A stretch of 64,000 nucleotides of DNA from Ostreococcus mediterraneus (lineage: Eukaryota; Chlorophyta; Mamiellophyceae; Mamiellales; Bathycoccaceae), in assembly GCA_012295225.1 (NCBI GenBank), contig WMKK01000003.1, positions 1 through 64,000 on the forward strand, in the 5' to 3' direction. Under the pieces are notes generated by a model. That model ran no database searches. It was not told where the DNA came from and saw only the letters and a list, made by a program, of their open reading frames with translations. Below are positions 7,929 to 17,865 of this stretch, one piece after another. Made by a program: the position numbers and the translations under genes. Every line of letters begins with the position of its first letter. Position 1 is the stretch's first letter.

Positions 7929-9137
7929 ATGGTTCGAGGCACCGCCCGGGACTCCACGAGGAATAAAAACGCAAACGAAAACGTCGAGGTTGCTCCAGAT
8001 GCGTTGACCATCGCGTCGCCCGTTGAGAATCCGCGCAAGCGCGCGAGAGGCGAGAATTTGCTTCCAACGTGCACATGTACTGGTTGTAGCGGCTGTCAGG
8101 TGCTCGATGCCGCGGGTAACTCGAGCACGCTGCCTTCGGGAAGCGCCTCAAAGTACTGCGCAAACATGCCACAAAAATACACGAACAAGGGTCGAAAGGG
8201 GAAGATTCAAGAGGGGTATAGAAAGCTGTGCAAGCCGTGCTTGAGACGAATGGAGCGCGCGAGGAACGCGCAAATCGCCGGAGCACCGCCGATGACGACA
8301 ACCAACAAAGTCAAAAAGAAGAAAGCGACGGGCCCGACGACGACAGACATTCGCGCGCGCCGAGAGAGAATCGTATTGTTTGGGGACTCGCTCACTGAGC
8401 GTGCTTTTGAAGATGGTGGCTTTGGTTCAAAGGTGCAAGACACGTTTCGGCGTTTCGCCGATGTGCATTGTCGCGGTTATTCAGGGTACAACACCAATCA
8501 CGCGTTGTGCATGCTAAATGAAGTGTTTCCGAAGGATGATCGCCATCCACCGGTACTCGTCACAGTATTATTCGGCTCGAACGACGCGTGTGATCTTCGT
8601 TCTCACGCTGGCAAGGTGCAACATGTGGACGTGGCCAAATACGAAAACAACCTGCAGCAAATCGTCGAGCACCTACGCTCATTGACTCCTAGCCCTAACA
8701 TTTTGTTCATAACGCCACCGCCAGTTCACGATGCAAATTGGCTGGATGATTGCAAGAAGCGCGCAGCGAACGACCCAGAACTGAGAAAGCTCTTGAGTGA
8801 TAGCACTCCCAACAGAACAAATGCTGGAGTTATGAAGTATGTCAAGGCGATGCAAAACGTAGCGAAGAAGCAGGATGTTGCGTGTGTTGATTTGCATCCA
8901 TATTTGGCTCCGTCTGGTTTCGTGGATGAAACTCAACTCATCGATGGCTTGCATTTATCAGAGGCTGGCCAAAGGCAAAGCGCGAGTTTGATAATCGAAG
9001 CGATTGCGAAACACTTTCCAGACTTTTACAGAGAAGCCACATCGGTAGCAAAGGCCGATTTTCCCGACTGGAAAACGTTGAACGCTGATACATTCGAAAC
9101 GCAAATCATAAACCATGCCAGAGCGAAGCCCTTATAG
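7929..9137 (+). CDS. SGNH/GDSL hydrolase (IAH1-like esterase) with Cys-rich N-terminus
   Basis: 402 residues from the ATG at 7929. The catalytic half carries the SGNH blocks: block I FGDSLTERAF (nucleophile Ser), a central Gly in RGYSGYNT, block III FGSNDACD with the oxyanion Asn, and block V DGLHLSEAG with the Asp-x-x-His pair. This order matches isoamyl-acetate-hydrolysing esterase IAH1. The N-terminal ~110 residues are unusual: basic, then CTCTGCSGC, KYC and KLCKPC, which look like a small zinc-binding module. Substrate unknown; ester hydrolysis is inferred from the family. Confidence 0.8.
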   Translation: MVRGTARDSTRNKNANENVEVAPDALTIASPVENPRKRARGENLLPTCTCTGCSGCQVLDAAGNSSTLPSGSASKYCANMPQKYTNKGRKGKIQEGYRKLCKPCLRRMERARNAQIAGAPPMTTTNKVKKKKATGPTTTDIRARRERIVLFGDSLTERAFEDGGFGSKVQDTFRRFADVHCRGYSGYNTNHALCMLNEVFPKDDRHPPVLVTVLFGSNDACDLRSHAGKVQHVDVAKYENNLQQIVEHLRSLTPSPNILFITPPPVHDANWLDDCKKRAANDPELRKLLSDSTPNRTNAGVMKYVKAMQNVAKKQDVACVDLHPYLAPSGFVDETQLIDGLHLSEAGQRQSASLIIEAIAKHFPDFYREATSVAKADFPDWKTLNADTFETQIINHARAKPL

Positions 9138-9208
9138 TCGTGTCAACCCGTGTAAAACAAGTCTACTAATTACACACGCTACTTGTACTATTTTGCTAAA
9201 GAGAAAAT

Positions 9209-10270
9209 CTATTTGGCAGCTAAAGCCTGCACGTTTTCGTTCGCATCATTCTTGAGCTCACGTCCTGTGCCATTTAAATTATAATTTGTCTTTGATGCGC
9301 TTCGGCGCGTGCGATTCCTAGTTTTTGGTATTCGCGGTTTTGGAACGAGAAGTTTTGTTGTTGCTTTCGTCGACACGGTGAGCGCCGAGAGCTCTTCGCC
9401 GAGTTTTTCGATCGTCTCGCGCGTAACCGCGACCTGCTCGTCAGTCGAATCATCGAACACATTCTCGCGAACGAATTTCGGTACGCTTTCGTGGCTGCGT
9501 AGTTTTTCCAAATAGCTGCGCAAAGCTCCCGTTTCGCTCAAACCGACGTCGCGTGCGCGTTTTTCGACCGTGAAAGGCCTTGGATGGATTGCCGTATGTG
9601 CGGGATTGCGAACAACCTTATACTCACTGTCATCGATGAGCAGTGTATTTGTGGCGTGGAATTCACTGTTTTTGAAGCGACGCCAAACACGCTCAAGGTC
9701 TTTAATAAAAATGGGTTTCGTCCCACCGGATTTCGCGGGCATGGTGCCGACTTGGCCGCACTCTTCCTGACTCATTACGAATTTCAAGTCACGCCGTACT
9801 TTTGTAGGCCATATGCGATCAACCAACTCTGCTGTGTTTTCCGCTGTTGCGCTACTCCACACGCCGATGGCGAAATTTTCGTGGGCCCACAGTAAGAACT
9901 CCTTGGCGTGCTTGCGAGCGTAGCAGTGAAAACGCCCTTTGCTTGTTTTGAAATCTGCAGGGACTGCTACTTTTCTCTCGTGATTATCGCTGTTTCTAGT
10001 ACGCCTCGCAATTGGTGACGATTCCTTCTCATCGTTCGCTACATCGCCTTTACCTGCGGCGTCGCCGCCATCATCCTTGGTGCTCGACTGACAAGCCGCC
10101 TCGTCACCTCTTCTAACGGTGTAGTACGGCGCACCTCGATGTCGATCAACGAAAAGACCATTCAAATCAAACACCAGAAGGTGTTTATGATTCTTTTCAG
10201 GACGTGGTTTCATGTGCAACGCAACACGTCGACGCTCGACGCAGTGTGAGGTTTCCCGTACGTTTGTCAT
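9209..10270 (-). CDS. HAD/FCP1-like domain protein, copy A (DxN motif)
   Basis: 353 residues. The core is an FCP1/SCP-type (NLI-interacting factor) fold: LLVFDLNGLFVD at about 31-42, GVWSSATAENT in the middle, and LLIDDSEYK for the last acidic motif. HAD phosphatases use DxDxT at motif I. Here the second Asp is Asn (D35-L-N37), so the usual general acid is missing. The plant lineage has related DLNG(L)L proteins of poorly known function. Gene at 10453 is a paralogue in divergent orientation. The C-terminus is basic (TRNRTRRSASK), perhaps nuclear. Catalytic competence is doubtful. Confidence 0.75.
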   Translation of the reverse strand: MTNVRETSHCVERRRVALHMKPRPEKNHKHLLVFDLNGLFVDRHRGAPYYTVRRGDEAACQSSTKDDGGDAAGKGDVANDEKESSPIARRTRNSDNHERKVAVPADFKTSKGRFHCYARKHAKEFLLWAHENFAIGVWSSATAENTAELVDRIWPTKVRRDLKFVMSQEECGQVGTMPAKSGGTKPIFIKDLERVWRRFKNSEFHATNTLLIDDSEYKVVRNPAHTAIHPRPFTVEKRARDVGLSETGALRSYLEKLRSHESVPKFVRENVFDDSTDEQVAVTRETIEKLGEELSALTVSTKATTKLLVPKPRIPKTRNRTRRSASKTNYNLNGTGRELKNDANENVQALAAK

Positions 10271-10452
10271 GGAGTTTGTCCTGTCCCAGTTCTCTGGTGA
10301 AGTGCATCAGCGATACGAACGCTGCGGCAGAGCGAGGCGCGAGAATCTTGAAAACGCATCAGAAAAACACGACGTCGGGGAGTTGAGTGGCGGCGGGAAC
10401 ATTCAGAGCAGTGGTCGCAGTCGCTTTGACAGGCGACGCACCGACGACGACG
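10271..10452. promoter_or_regulatory. Bidirectional promoter interval of the HAD paralogue pair
   Basis: 182 bp between the two divergent ATGs (10270 minus, 10453 plus). Both 5' untranslated regions and both promoters must fit here. I see no clear TATA box. The divergent frames stay open across it because of composition. The arrangement suggests co-regulation of the two paralogues; this is an inference. Confidence 0.4.
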
Positions 10453-11412
10453 ATGTCTTCCACGGCATCGATACTCACGGCGCAGCCGCCAAGCGAGGAG
10501 GCACAGAACACAGCGTCACACGACGGGAAGAAGATGTCGACAAGGGTCAAGCACGAGAAGCTTTTAGTTTTAGATTTGAACGGTCTATTCATCGACCGAT
10601 TGATGAAACGACACGTCAAGGTTGAAGACGCAGACTGCATGAGTGACAAGGTGACGGCGAAAAAGCGCGCGAGAGACGACGTGGTGTCAGACGACGAAGA
10701 ATTAGCGGCACCTTCGGCGACCTCGGACCATGACGTTGTTGAAGCCATGCACAAACCCGATGAAATTATCGAGAATGCTCGCGTTGGGAGCTTTTACGTG
10801 TACGAAAGACCTCACATGCGAGAGTTTATCGAGTGGGTACATGAACACTTTGAAGTTGGCATTTGGTCGTCAGCTACGGAAAGAAACACTAAAAAGCTCG
10901 TAGAGTACGTATGGGGCGAACACTTACACAAAGTTGCATTTATTTGGGGTCAGGAACGTTGCTCAAATATTGGAGTTGCGCCCTCGTCGACGCAAAAACA
11001 CCCGATGTTTCTCAAAGAATTGAGACACGTGTGGAAAATGAAAAAGAACACGGGACTATCAAGATTCAACTTGACCAATACACTGCTTATCGATGACTCT
11101 CCTTACAAGGCTATTAGAAATCCAAAGTTTACCGCCATTCATCCGCGAGGTTTCACGGTGGATGACATGGAAACAGATCGAATGCTGAGCGAAACTGGCG
11201 CGCTGCGTGACTACCTTGAGCGCATGTTAAAGGCGTCTTCCGTTCCTGAATTTATTGAAGCCAATCCATGGGACCCAACTGGCTTGAGCGAAGAGCAGAA
11301 GCAACAGATAGAGTTTGCAACAGAAGCTTGTCAGGTTGCGCGTGAGAAAGAAAAGGCAACCTTGGATGCGTTACGGGATCCAGATGAAATCGTCCTAGAC
11401 AATATGTTCTGA
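10453..11412 (+). CDS. HAD/FCP1-like domain protein, copy B (DxN motif)
   Basis: 319 residues from the ATG at 10453; the frame is open further upstream but without an ATG. It shares the whole core with the gene at 9209: LLVLDLNGLFIDR (D41, N43), EVGIWSSATERNT, and LLIDDSPYKAIRNPKFTAIHP. The second catalytic Asp of motif I is again Asn. The N-terminal extension is Ser/Thr-rich and differs from copy A. A tandem inverted duplication followed by divergence is the simplest origin. Function unknown: possible pseudophosphatase or a phosphatase with altered chemistry. Confidence 0.75.
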   Translation: MSSTASILTAQPPSEEAQNTASHDGKKMSTRVKHEKLLVLDLNGLFIDRLMKRHVKVEDADCMSDKVTAKKRARDDVVSDDEELAAPSATSDHDVVEAMHKPDEIIENARVGSFYVYERPHMREFIEWVHEHFEVGIWSSATERNTKKLVEYVWGEHLHKVAFIWGQERCSNIGVAPSSTQKHPMFLKELRHVWKMKKNTGLSRFNLTNTLLIDDSPYKAIRNPKFTAIHPRGFTVDDMETDRMLSETGALRDYLERMLKASSVPEFIEANPWDPTGLSEEQKQQIEFATEACQVAREKEKATLDALRDPDEIVLDNMF

Positions 11413-11476
11413 TTTCATTGCATGCATAAAACTAAAACTTCTTTTACACTACGTCTCTAGTCCTAGTATCTAGAAT

Positions 11477-14400
11477 CTATTTTAAGCGCGACAACGCCAA
11501 CATTAGCTCCTCTCTTGGATTGATGGGGGTCACGCTTGCCGACCAAAACCGCAAAATCGGCACACACCTAGTCTTGATTTCGAAATCGCCGCAACGCACC
11601 TCGCGCGCCTCTTCATCTAAGAATGATAACGCCGCGATTTGGGGTTTGTTGACATCCTCTTGAAATAGCTTGTACTGCTTTCGGCACTCGAAAATCATTT
11701 CGTCTATAGAAGTCGCATAGGAAACGGCAGAACGCACAGTAGCTGAATCAGCACCACCCAAAACATTCGAGCCGTGGCCGCGAACGACATGGCCACCAGA
11801 CACGGCGCCGCAATCGCGCTCCTCATCGCTGCTTCGTGTCAGTCTCGATGTCACGCGGCCGTGACGTTGTACGAGGGATAGAACCTCGTTTCGAACCTTC
11901 ACTGGCATGAGTACCATTCCCGCCTGACCAGTGAGCCAACATTCTGCCTGAGCGGTCCCGTCATCTAAAATGACTGAAGCCTCAACTTCAAAAACACCCG
12001 GGCGTTGGCCACCGCGAGTGGTGGGCCTACACACTTCGCACGCAGCTAAAGCCGCAGGAAGCTTCTGCGTGGCGGCACTCGTTTCTTTGTTCACACTTAC
12101 GCGCATCACTGACCCGGCGTCACATCCACATGCTGGACAACACCAGCGAATTTGCAACATCGAAACAGACGCCACGCGAGCGCGAACCTCAAAAGTTCGT
12201 CTATCGATGGCGACGCTTTCGTTCTCATCGGACGACATTTGGTCGAGAAACATCGCTTGAATTGATTTGCGCGGCATCACTTGTACGATTTCTTTTGGCA
12301 AGTATGAAGACGTAGCTCCACTGCATTCATGAATTTCGATTGTCGAAACGCCCATGTTCAGTTTGACGTAAATGTTCATCGACTTGGCGGAAAGGTGACG
12401 CGTAGCTTGCCGTATAGTCATCACCGCCCCGATGCCGAATCCAGCGGGAAACGAAAACGCAGTACTCTTGCAATAGATGTCTACGACATCATGTGTCTCC
12501 ACGTCTTGTACCTTCAATCGCGACTCCCATCCAAACTGAGAGACCACCTCATTCTGAAACCACTCTTCGGCGACGACGACACATTTAAACGACACTGACT
12601 CTGGCGCGGGCTGCCAGGAATCCAAATTGACTATGCTTCGCACGAACACCTTGCTCCACACGAGTACATCTCGCACGTTCAGGATCTGCTGCGTCTTCGG
12701 AAGACTTGTCGAGACTGCGTCGTCGCCATCTTCGTCTTCATCATCTGGCAAAATGTAAGCCACGGCGTCCGGACGTTCGTCGACGATGAACGTCGCCGCC
12801 TTGAGATCACCCGTGCTCTGAACGGGCACCAGATACGTCGAACCGAAACGCATCAAGCTATACCACTTATTATCGCCTCGAAATGTGAGGGAAATTCTGC
12901 TTTTCGGTGCGTGCGTTGTGTTCCGCATCACTCCACGTAAAGATTTGATGCCGCCGTCGTGAGACATCGCTTGGATTGTCGTGCGCGGCGTCGTCATCGA
13001 GTCACTGAGAGTAAGCACCCACGTCGGCGCGTTGATTTGCCGCGTCACAGCTTGTCCAGCGAACCGAGGCGGGATTAATTCAACACCCGCTTTACTAAAG
13101 GTCGCCGCCACGAACATTGTTCCTGCAGTCTCCGTGGACAAAGCTGGCGGGTAGAGCGCGCGAATGTGATTGGCGTTTACGACCATGGTGACACGCACTG
13201 GAGCGTTGACGTGTTCCATCTTAAACGCCCTGGCACCTGTATACGCACCTTCGCAAACTATGTCGCACTCATCAATCACAACGAGCTTGTTGAGCAAGCT
13301 CGTCGACGGCGCAGGTGCACCTTCAGACGACGTGAGCAGCACTTCTATGGCGCCAGATGCATCGACGAGATGTGTACGACCATACAAGCACTGCAATGCT
13401 CCAAAAACGATTTGTGACGACTCGCGTCCTAAACGGCCCACGGTTCGAACCACCGGTTTGCCCTCGTTACGAGTACTACCTCGTGTCCCCGAATCCGCGC
13501 GAAGATTTTCCTCTTGCCAACATTTGAACGACGTATGCTTGAGGGCGTCGATGATTGGGATATCAAACACGTCGCGTGCGACGCCTCCGAGCGCCTTGGG
13601 TCTAAAAAACTCTCCATACACGTCATCTCTGGTGTGGACATCTTTCCATGTGTCATGCACGAGTTGCAAAATCGGCGCCACGCCCTGCACGTCTTCTTCA
13701 TGCCTCACCAAGCCTAACGCATACTCGACGACTTTGACGTCGACAATTCGCGAATCCGTCAGGAAATCAAACTTGCTTTGGAAGGCTTCACACCACGCCC
13801 TCAGAGCTTGGACGTACACAAAAGTCGATTGCTCGACGGCGTATTTAAATGACCGCCACAGTCTACTCGTGCGTTCTAATTTGTCCACGCCAGTGTACAT
13901 CACTGTTGACCCGTCTGTTGAGTTTTCAAGCGCCGGAATTTTCACGGCGATTTGTGTGCGCAAATCTGCGCCGAGTATGTGCACGGTACCCATGTCGTTG
14001 TCATCGCAACGATACACCGAATGCGCGTGCGCAACGACAACTTTTGCACCGACGCGCAAGCCCGGCATGTACAGTTTGGATTCGCTCAAAGGAACGTGCG
14101 TAAACGTTAGATTTACGACGTCGTCCAAAACAACAATCCCGCGATCGGCGTGCACGCCCGTGACGTCTGCTTCATAACTTCCAACAGTCGCCCCCGAGGT
14201 GCACGTCGAACATCTACACGCGAGAGGCATTTTCGATGCTTGACTTTTCCATTCATGAATCAGCGCGACCTGGAATTCTGACGCGGCAGAAAACGCCCGA
14301 AGCTCGTGTTCGGGGTCTCCTTTGAATAAAACAACCTTGCGCAAGTTGCGCAATTCTACGAGCGTGCCGACGCACGACTTCAACACGCATTGCCATCGCG

Positions 14401-15073
14401 CGAGGTGTTCACCATTGAATATCAATGGATATTCAACGCGTTCGCCATCATCACCACGCAGTGTGGCTTGGAAAAATGTCGAATCACTCGTACAAATCAT
14501 CGGACTCACTGCCTCGATGACGCCTCGGCGGCACATACCAACCTTGCCGGCGAGTGATCGAGCATCGTTAGCGACGCCTTCGAGCGCGCATAAAGGCTCG
14601 ATAACGAGTGGTAAATCACCCATGGCTTCGACATTCTTCGCTTCTATCGCACACGCCGCACCAGAACCGTCTCGTACGATGACAAAATCCTTCACGGCGA
14701 CGACGCGCCCGTACGCGTTCGGCGCGAGCGACGGACTGATTATTTCAATCTCGCTCCCAGCAATCACAAAGCAATATTGATGACTGCTCTGCGCTGTACC
14801 CTTCCTGCGCGCTATGTCGATTCTCGCAAATAAAACGCGCGTCGCTCTCGGCGTCAGAGGCATCGACGACTGGCTATCGCCATCCTCCGCGCTCGCCGCT
14901 TCGACGTCCCGCGCGGACAAAAACGTGCACCCATCGCCCACCCAACCTTCACGCGCCATCCAAGATCGCATCGCAATCGCCCCGTCATCAACCTCGCGTG
15001 CAATCTTTCTGTCGTCCTCGCAATTCACCCCACACGCGCGTTTCAACGCCTTGATCATCCCGCGTTCATCCAT
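11477..15073 (-). CDS. Large OB-fold/zinc-ribbon protein, candidate CTC1 (CST complex)
   Basis: 1198 residues. There are no long low-complexity tracts, and many beta-rich blocks are compatible with serial OB folds (for example VVRTVGRLGRESSQIVFGALQ followed by HLVDASGAIEVLL). Near the C-terminus a zinc ribbon is embedded in an OB-like stretch: CCPACGC, about 35 residues, then ACEVC, followed by FEVEASVILDDGTAQAECWLTG, which is RPA1-C-like. Length and layout fit CTC1, the large subunit of the CST telomere-capping and fill-in complex (about 1200-1300 residues in animals and plants). CTC1 diverges fast, so this rests on architecture rather than firm motif identity. An RPA70-related protein is the alternative. 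It is divergent from RFC3. Confidence 0.5.
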   Translation of the reverse strand: MDERGMIKALKRACGVNCEDDRKIAREVDDGAIAMRSWMAREGWVGDGCTFLSARDVEAASAEDGDSQSSMPLTPRATRVLFARIDIARRKGTAQSSHQYCFVIAGSEIEIISPSLAPNAYGRVVAVKDFVIVRDGSGAACAIEAKNVEAMGDLPLVIEPLCALEGVANDARSLAGKVGMCRRGVIEAVSPMICTSDSTFFQATLRGDDGERVEYPLIFNGEHLARWQCVLKSCVGTLVELRNLRKVVLFKGDPEHELRAFSAASEFQVALIHEWKSQASKMPLACRCSTCTSGATVGSYEADVTGVHADRGIVVLDDVVNLTFTHVPLSESKLYMPGLRVGAKVVVAHAHSVYRCDDNDMGTVHILGADLRTQIAVKIPALENSTDGSTVMYTGVDKLERTSRLWRSFKYAVEQSTFVYVQALRAWCEAFQSKFDFLTDSRIVDVKVVEYALGLVRHEEDVQGVAPILQLVHDTWKDVHTRDDVYGEFFRPKALGGVARDVFDIPIIDALKHTSFKCWQEENLRADSGTRGSTRNEGKPVVRTVGRLGRESSQIVFGALQCLYGRTHLVDASGAIEVLLTSSEGAPAPSTSLLNKLVVIDECDIVCEGAYTGARAFKMEHVNAPVRVTMVVNANHIRALYPPALSTETAGTMFVAATFSKAGVELIPPRFAGQAVTRQINAPTWVLTLSDSMTTPRTTIQAMSHDGGIKSLRGVMRNTTHAPKSRISLTFRGDNKWYSLMRFGSTYLVPVQSTGDLKAATFIVDERPDAVAYILPDDEDEDGDDAVSTSLPKTQQILNVRDVLVWSKVFVRSIVNLDSWQPAPESVSFKCVVVAEEWFQNEVVSQFGWESRLKVQDVETHDVVDIYCKSTAFSFPAGFGIGAVMTIRQATRHLSAKSMNIYVKLNMGVSTIEIHECSGATSSYLPKEIVQVMPRKSIQAMFLDQMSSDENESVAIDRRTFEVRARVASVSMLQIRWCCPACGCDAGSVMRVSVNKETSAATQKLPAALAACEVCRPTTRGGQRPGVFEVEASVILDDGTAQAECWLTGQAGMVLMPVKVRNEVLSLVQRHGRVTSRLTRSSDEERDCGAVSGGHVVRGHGSNVLGGADSATVRSAVSYATSIDEMIFECRKQYKLFQEDVNKPQIAALSFLDEEAREVRCGDFEIKTRCVPILRFWSASVTPINPREELMLALSRLK

Positions 15074-15487
15074 CGGCGCGCGCAGTCGCAGTGTCTACGC
15101 GGTGTCTCCCGCGCGCATGGATGTGGAGAGGATGACGGGTGAAGGCTGACGACGACGACGACGACGACGACGATGCGCACGACACCCTGGTGGCGCGTGC
15201 GAGTGGTTTTAATCCCGTATCGTCGTCCACGTATCGTCGTCTCTCGCGTACGCTCGATCGCGACAACGTCTGCGGGTCTGGGGCGTCCTCGTCGAGCTCG
15301 ACAGTCGAGTTCGAGTCGTCCAGCTGTCGGGTGATTTTTTTTTTTGAAATTGTCAACAGTTCAAACCCACGAGCACCAGACGTGCGAGGCGAAGACGACC
15401 GTCGACGCGCGACGTGGCGGGAGAACGCGACGCGACGCCTGGGACGAACGTTCGTCGTGCGACGACGGTCGACGTTAGGCGCGAACG
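15074..15487. promoter_or_regulatory. Divergent promoter interval, CTC1-like / RFC3
   Basis: 414 bp between two divergent replication/telomere genes. It contains a pure GAC run at 15148-15173 and a nine-T tract near 15338. No gene is recognised in it. Shared cell-cycle control of both genes would be sensible, but I cannot point to a defined binding site. Confidence 0.45.
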
Positions 15488-16561
15488 ATGGTGTTGTGGG
15501 TGGATAAATATCGTCCTCACGCGCTCGATGAGTGCGTGGCGATCAACGCGTCGCACGCCAAGCATTTGAAATTGTTGGTGCAACAAGGAGACTGCCCGCA
15601 CTTGTTTTTCTACGGTCCGAGCGGGGCGGGGAAGAAAACTCTAGTGTTGGCGTTGTTGAGGGAAATTTACGGTGCGGGGGCGGAAAAGATCAAGTTGGAA
15701 AACAAGACGTGGAAGATTAAGCAAGGCGAAAGAAACATTGACGTGGAACTGGCGATGATGTCGTCAAACCATCACGTGGAGATGAACCCGAGCGATTCTG
15801 GATCGAAGGACCGATACGTAGTACAAGAGGTGATTAAGGAGATGGCCAAGTCGCGTCCTATTGACGCCAACGGGTGTGAAGGGTTTAAAGTGTTAGTCTT
15901 GACGGAAGTTGATAGGTTGTCGCGCGAAGCGCAGTACGGCTTGCGTCGAACCATGGAAAAGTACAGCGCTTCGTGTCGGTTGTTTTTGATTGCAGAACGT
16001 CCAAGCCGTGTGATGGATGCGCTACAGTCGAGATGTTTGCCCATTCGTGTGCCTGGTCCGACGACGGAAAGCATTGAGTCGCTCCTATTCGACGTAGCGA
16101 AAAAGGAAAAGCTCGAGCTTCCGCCGGAACTCGCCACGCGCATCGCCGTGGCAAGTCAGCGGAACATGCGCCGAGCGCTGCTAGCCTTCGAGACGTGCAG
16201 AGTCACGGCATATCCATTCAAACCAACACAAATGGTGCAAATCACAGATTGGGAGTTGTACATTAATCAAATCGGTGCAGAGATTTTAGCCGAACAGTCT
16301 CCGGCGCGCTTGCTTCAAATTCGCGGACGTCTGTACGAGCTTCTCGTGAACTGCATCCCGCCAGAAATCATCCTGCAGAATCTTGCCAAGGCCTTAATGC
16401 GTCGGTTGGATGAAGTCATGAAGCATAAGGTTGTCTTTTGGGCTGCGCATTTCGATGCGCGCATGCAAAGAGGTTCAAAGCCAATCATGCACTTGGAGGC
16501 GTTCGTGGCGACATTCTTTGCCGAATATCGCTCGCATTTGGTCGCGACGTTTAGCAGTTGA
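15488..16561 (+). CDS. RFC3: Replication factor C subunit 3 (clamp loader small subunit)
   Basis: 357 residues. It starts MVLWVDKYRPHALDE and has Walker A YGPSGAGKKT, both characteristic of the human RFC3 / yeast Rfc5 subunit (GAGKKT rather than GTGKTS). ASNHHVEMNPSD corresponds to the RFC3 signature block. LVLTEVDRLSREAQYGLRRTMEKY carries the Walker B region with a degenerate catalytic acid (LTEVD) and the SRC-motif equivalent lies in CRLFLIAE. With RFC1/2/4/5 it loads PCNA onto primed DNA, and with RAD17 it loads 9-1-1. Full length for the family. Confidence 0.93.
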   Translation: MVLWVDKYRPHALDECVAINASHAKHLKLLVQQGDCPHLFFYGPSGAGKKTLVLALLREIYGAGAEKIKLENKTWKIKQGERNIDVELAMMSSNHHVEMNPSDSGSKDRYVVQEVIKEMAKSRPIDANGCEGFKVLVLTEVDRLSREAQYGLRRTMEKYSASCRLFLIAERPSRVMDALQSRCLPIRVPGPTTESIESLLFDVAKKEKLELPPELATRIAVASQRNMRRALLAFETCRVTAYPFKPTQMVQITDWELYINQIGAEILAEQSPARLLQIRGRLYELLVNCIPPEIILQNLAKALMRRLDEVMKHKVVFWAAHFDARMQRGSKPIMHLEAFVATFFAEYRSHLVATFSS

Positions 16562-16753
16562 CGTACTCTTGAACGCGAATAGGTTTAAAACGATGATGAA
16601 ATACTTGAATGACAAAATTAGTTGCAAACTTCTTCAATCGTGTCGCGTGTTGACATCCAGCTTTGAGTAGAATTCACGCGCCGTCGTCTTCATCTTCTAG
16701 AATACAAGCGACTTCGTCGACAAGCGACTTCGTCGCCAACGCAAAGCGCTGCT

Positions 16754-17566
16754 TTACTGTCTCTTGCCTTGCTCCGGATCGCCGAGAAGCGGCGAGGATT
16801 CTGTAACGGCGCCTCTAGACTTTGGTGCTTCTCCACCACGAATGCCAAAGAGCAAGAACACGAGCGCGACGCCGACGGAAATTAACGTATATTTGTCTTT
16901 CCAGTTGATGGAGCCATCCTTGAGCGGAACCCGGCCACCGTCGAGGTTCAAGTCACCAGGCCACAGCTCTGGCTCGCCACCGAGGGGATAGGTCAACAAA
17001 GAAAGCGACGCGGCGATCATGGCCGCACCCAAGGCGGCGTAGATCAAACCAACAAAGTTGGAAACGGTCTTTGTAAGGAAAAGCCAGCCCAAGATGGCGG
17101 AAGCAACGATGACAATGGTGTCGGCGTAGCCCGGCACGCCGTCGCGCGAGAGCAACTTTTCGAATACTTCATTCAGCACCAAACCGCCGCCCAAACCTAG
17201 ACCGAGGCCACACGTGCCATAGAACAGGTTCAGCGACGAACGCACTAACAAGGCGAGAACCAAGCCGACGCCGAGCGGGATGTACTTGTCCATCAAGTCG
17301 CCATCCGGGATGAACTTCAACACCTCGCGAAGGCTGTCAGCCAACACCACGGTGCCTCCGGCGCCGAACGCGAACGCAGCGAACACCATAAATTTTTCGT
17401 GGTGCTTGCGTCCCATGAGTGCCAAGACGATCCCTAAAGGCACGAACGCCGTCGCCAAACTCACCGCAAACGGTTCTTGATCCACGAGCGCATCGAATTT
17501 CTCCTTGACCGTCTCGGCGCCGAGAGCAGCGACGTTAAAGTGTCGGACCGCGAGGTCGTGATGCAT
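16754..17566 (-). CDS. Multispanning membrane protein (TMEM198/DUF4203-like)
   Basis: 270 residues from the ATG at 17566; the frame extends upstream without another ATG. About seven hydrophobic segments are visible, for example FAVSLATAFVPLGIVLALMG, KFMVFAAFAFGAGGTVVLAD, LGVGLVLALLVR, IVIVASAILGWLFL and a last one near LISVGVALVFLLFGI. The Gly-rich helices and spacing resemble the TMEM198/DUF4203 family. The C-terminal tail ends TESSPLLGDPEQGKRQ, with a possible acidic-cluster/dileucine sorting signal. Substrate or role unknown. Confidence 0.6.
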   Translation of the reverse strand: MHHDLAVRHFNVAALGAETVKEKFDALVDQEPFAVSLATAFVPLGIVLALMGRKHHEKFMVFAAFAFGAGGTVVLADSLREVLKFIPDGDLMDKYIPLGVGLVLALLVRSSLNLFYGTCGLGLGLGGGLVLNEVFEKLLSRDGVPGYADTIVIVASAILGWLFLTKTVSNFVGLIYAALGAAMIAASLSLLTYPLGGEPELWPGDLNLDGGRVPLKDGSINWKDKYTLISVGVALVFLLFGIRGGEAPKSRGAVTESSPLLGDPEQGKRQ

Positions 17567-17785
17567 GCTTATCGTCACAGGCGTGTTCTTGGTCAATGAT
17601 CTACGTTCGAGTGCGGTGATCGCTTCACCGTCGTCGTCGCCGTCGCCAACTGTCGTCGCAACAGCCGCGCCAACACCAAACCTCGAGGCGATCGAACCCA
17701 ACGTTGAACACCCAACGCGCGCGCTGTGAAAACAAAACAAAATCCGTCATAGTGTGTACTCGTGACTGGGGAAACCTCAACGACC

Positions 17786-17822
<37 letters not shown>

Positions 17823-17865
17823 AGTGCGACGCGCGAACGTGCGCGGGCGCCGAAGACGAGTGGGG
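17567..17865. promoter_or_regulatory. Divergent intergenic interval with (GAC)11 microsatellite
   Basis: 299 bp between a minus-strand ATG (17566) and a plus-strand ATG (17866). It includes eleven perfect GAC units at 17788-17820. If translation began upstream, the run would encode poly-Asp, but the ATG at 17866 heads a much better targeting peptide, so I place the repeat in the leader or promoter. Confidence 0.5.

Noticed and set aside
13441-13470. GGTTCGAACC, resembling a tRNA T-loop
   Set aside because: Inside the CTC1-like coding sequence with no cloverleaf around it.
13170-14177. 335-residue plus-strand frame inside the CTC1-like gene
   Set aside because: Ser/Thr-rich antisense of a real gene; codon bias keeps the reverse frame open.
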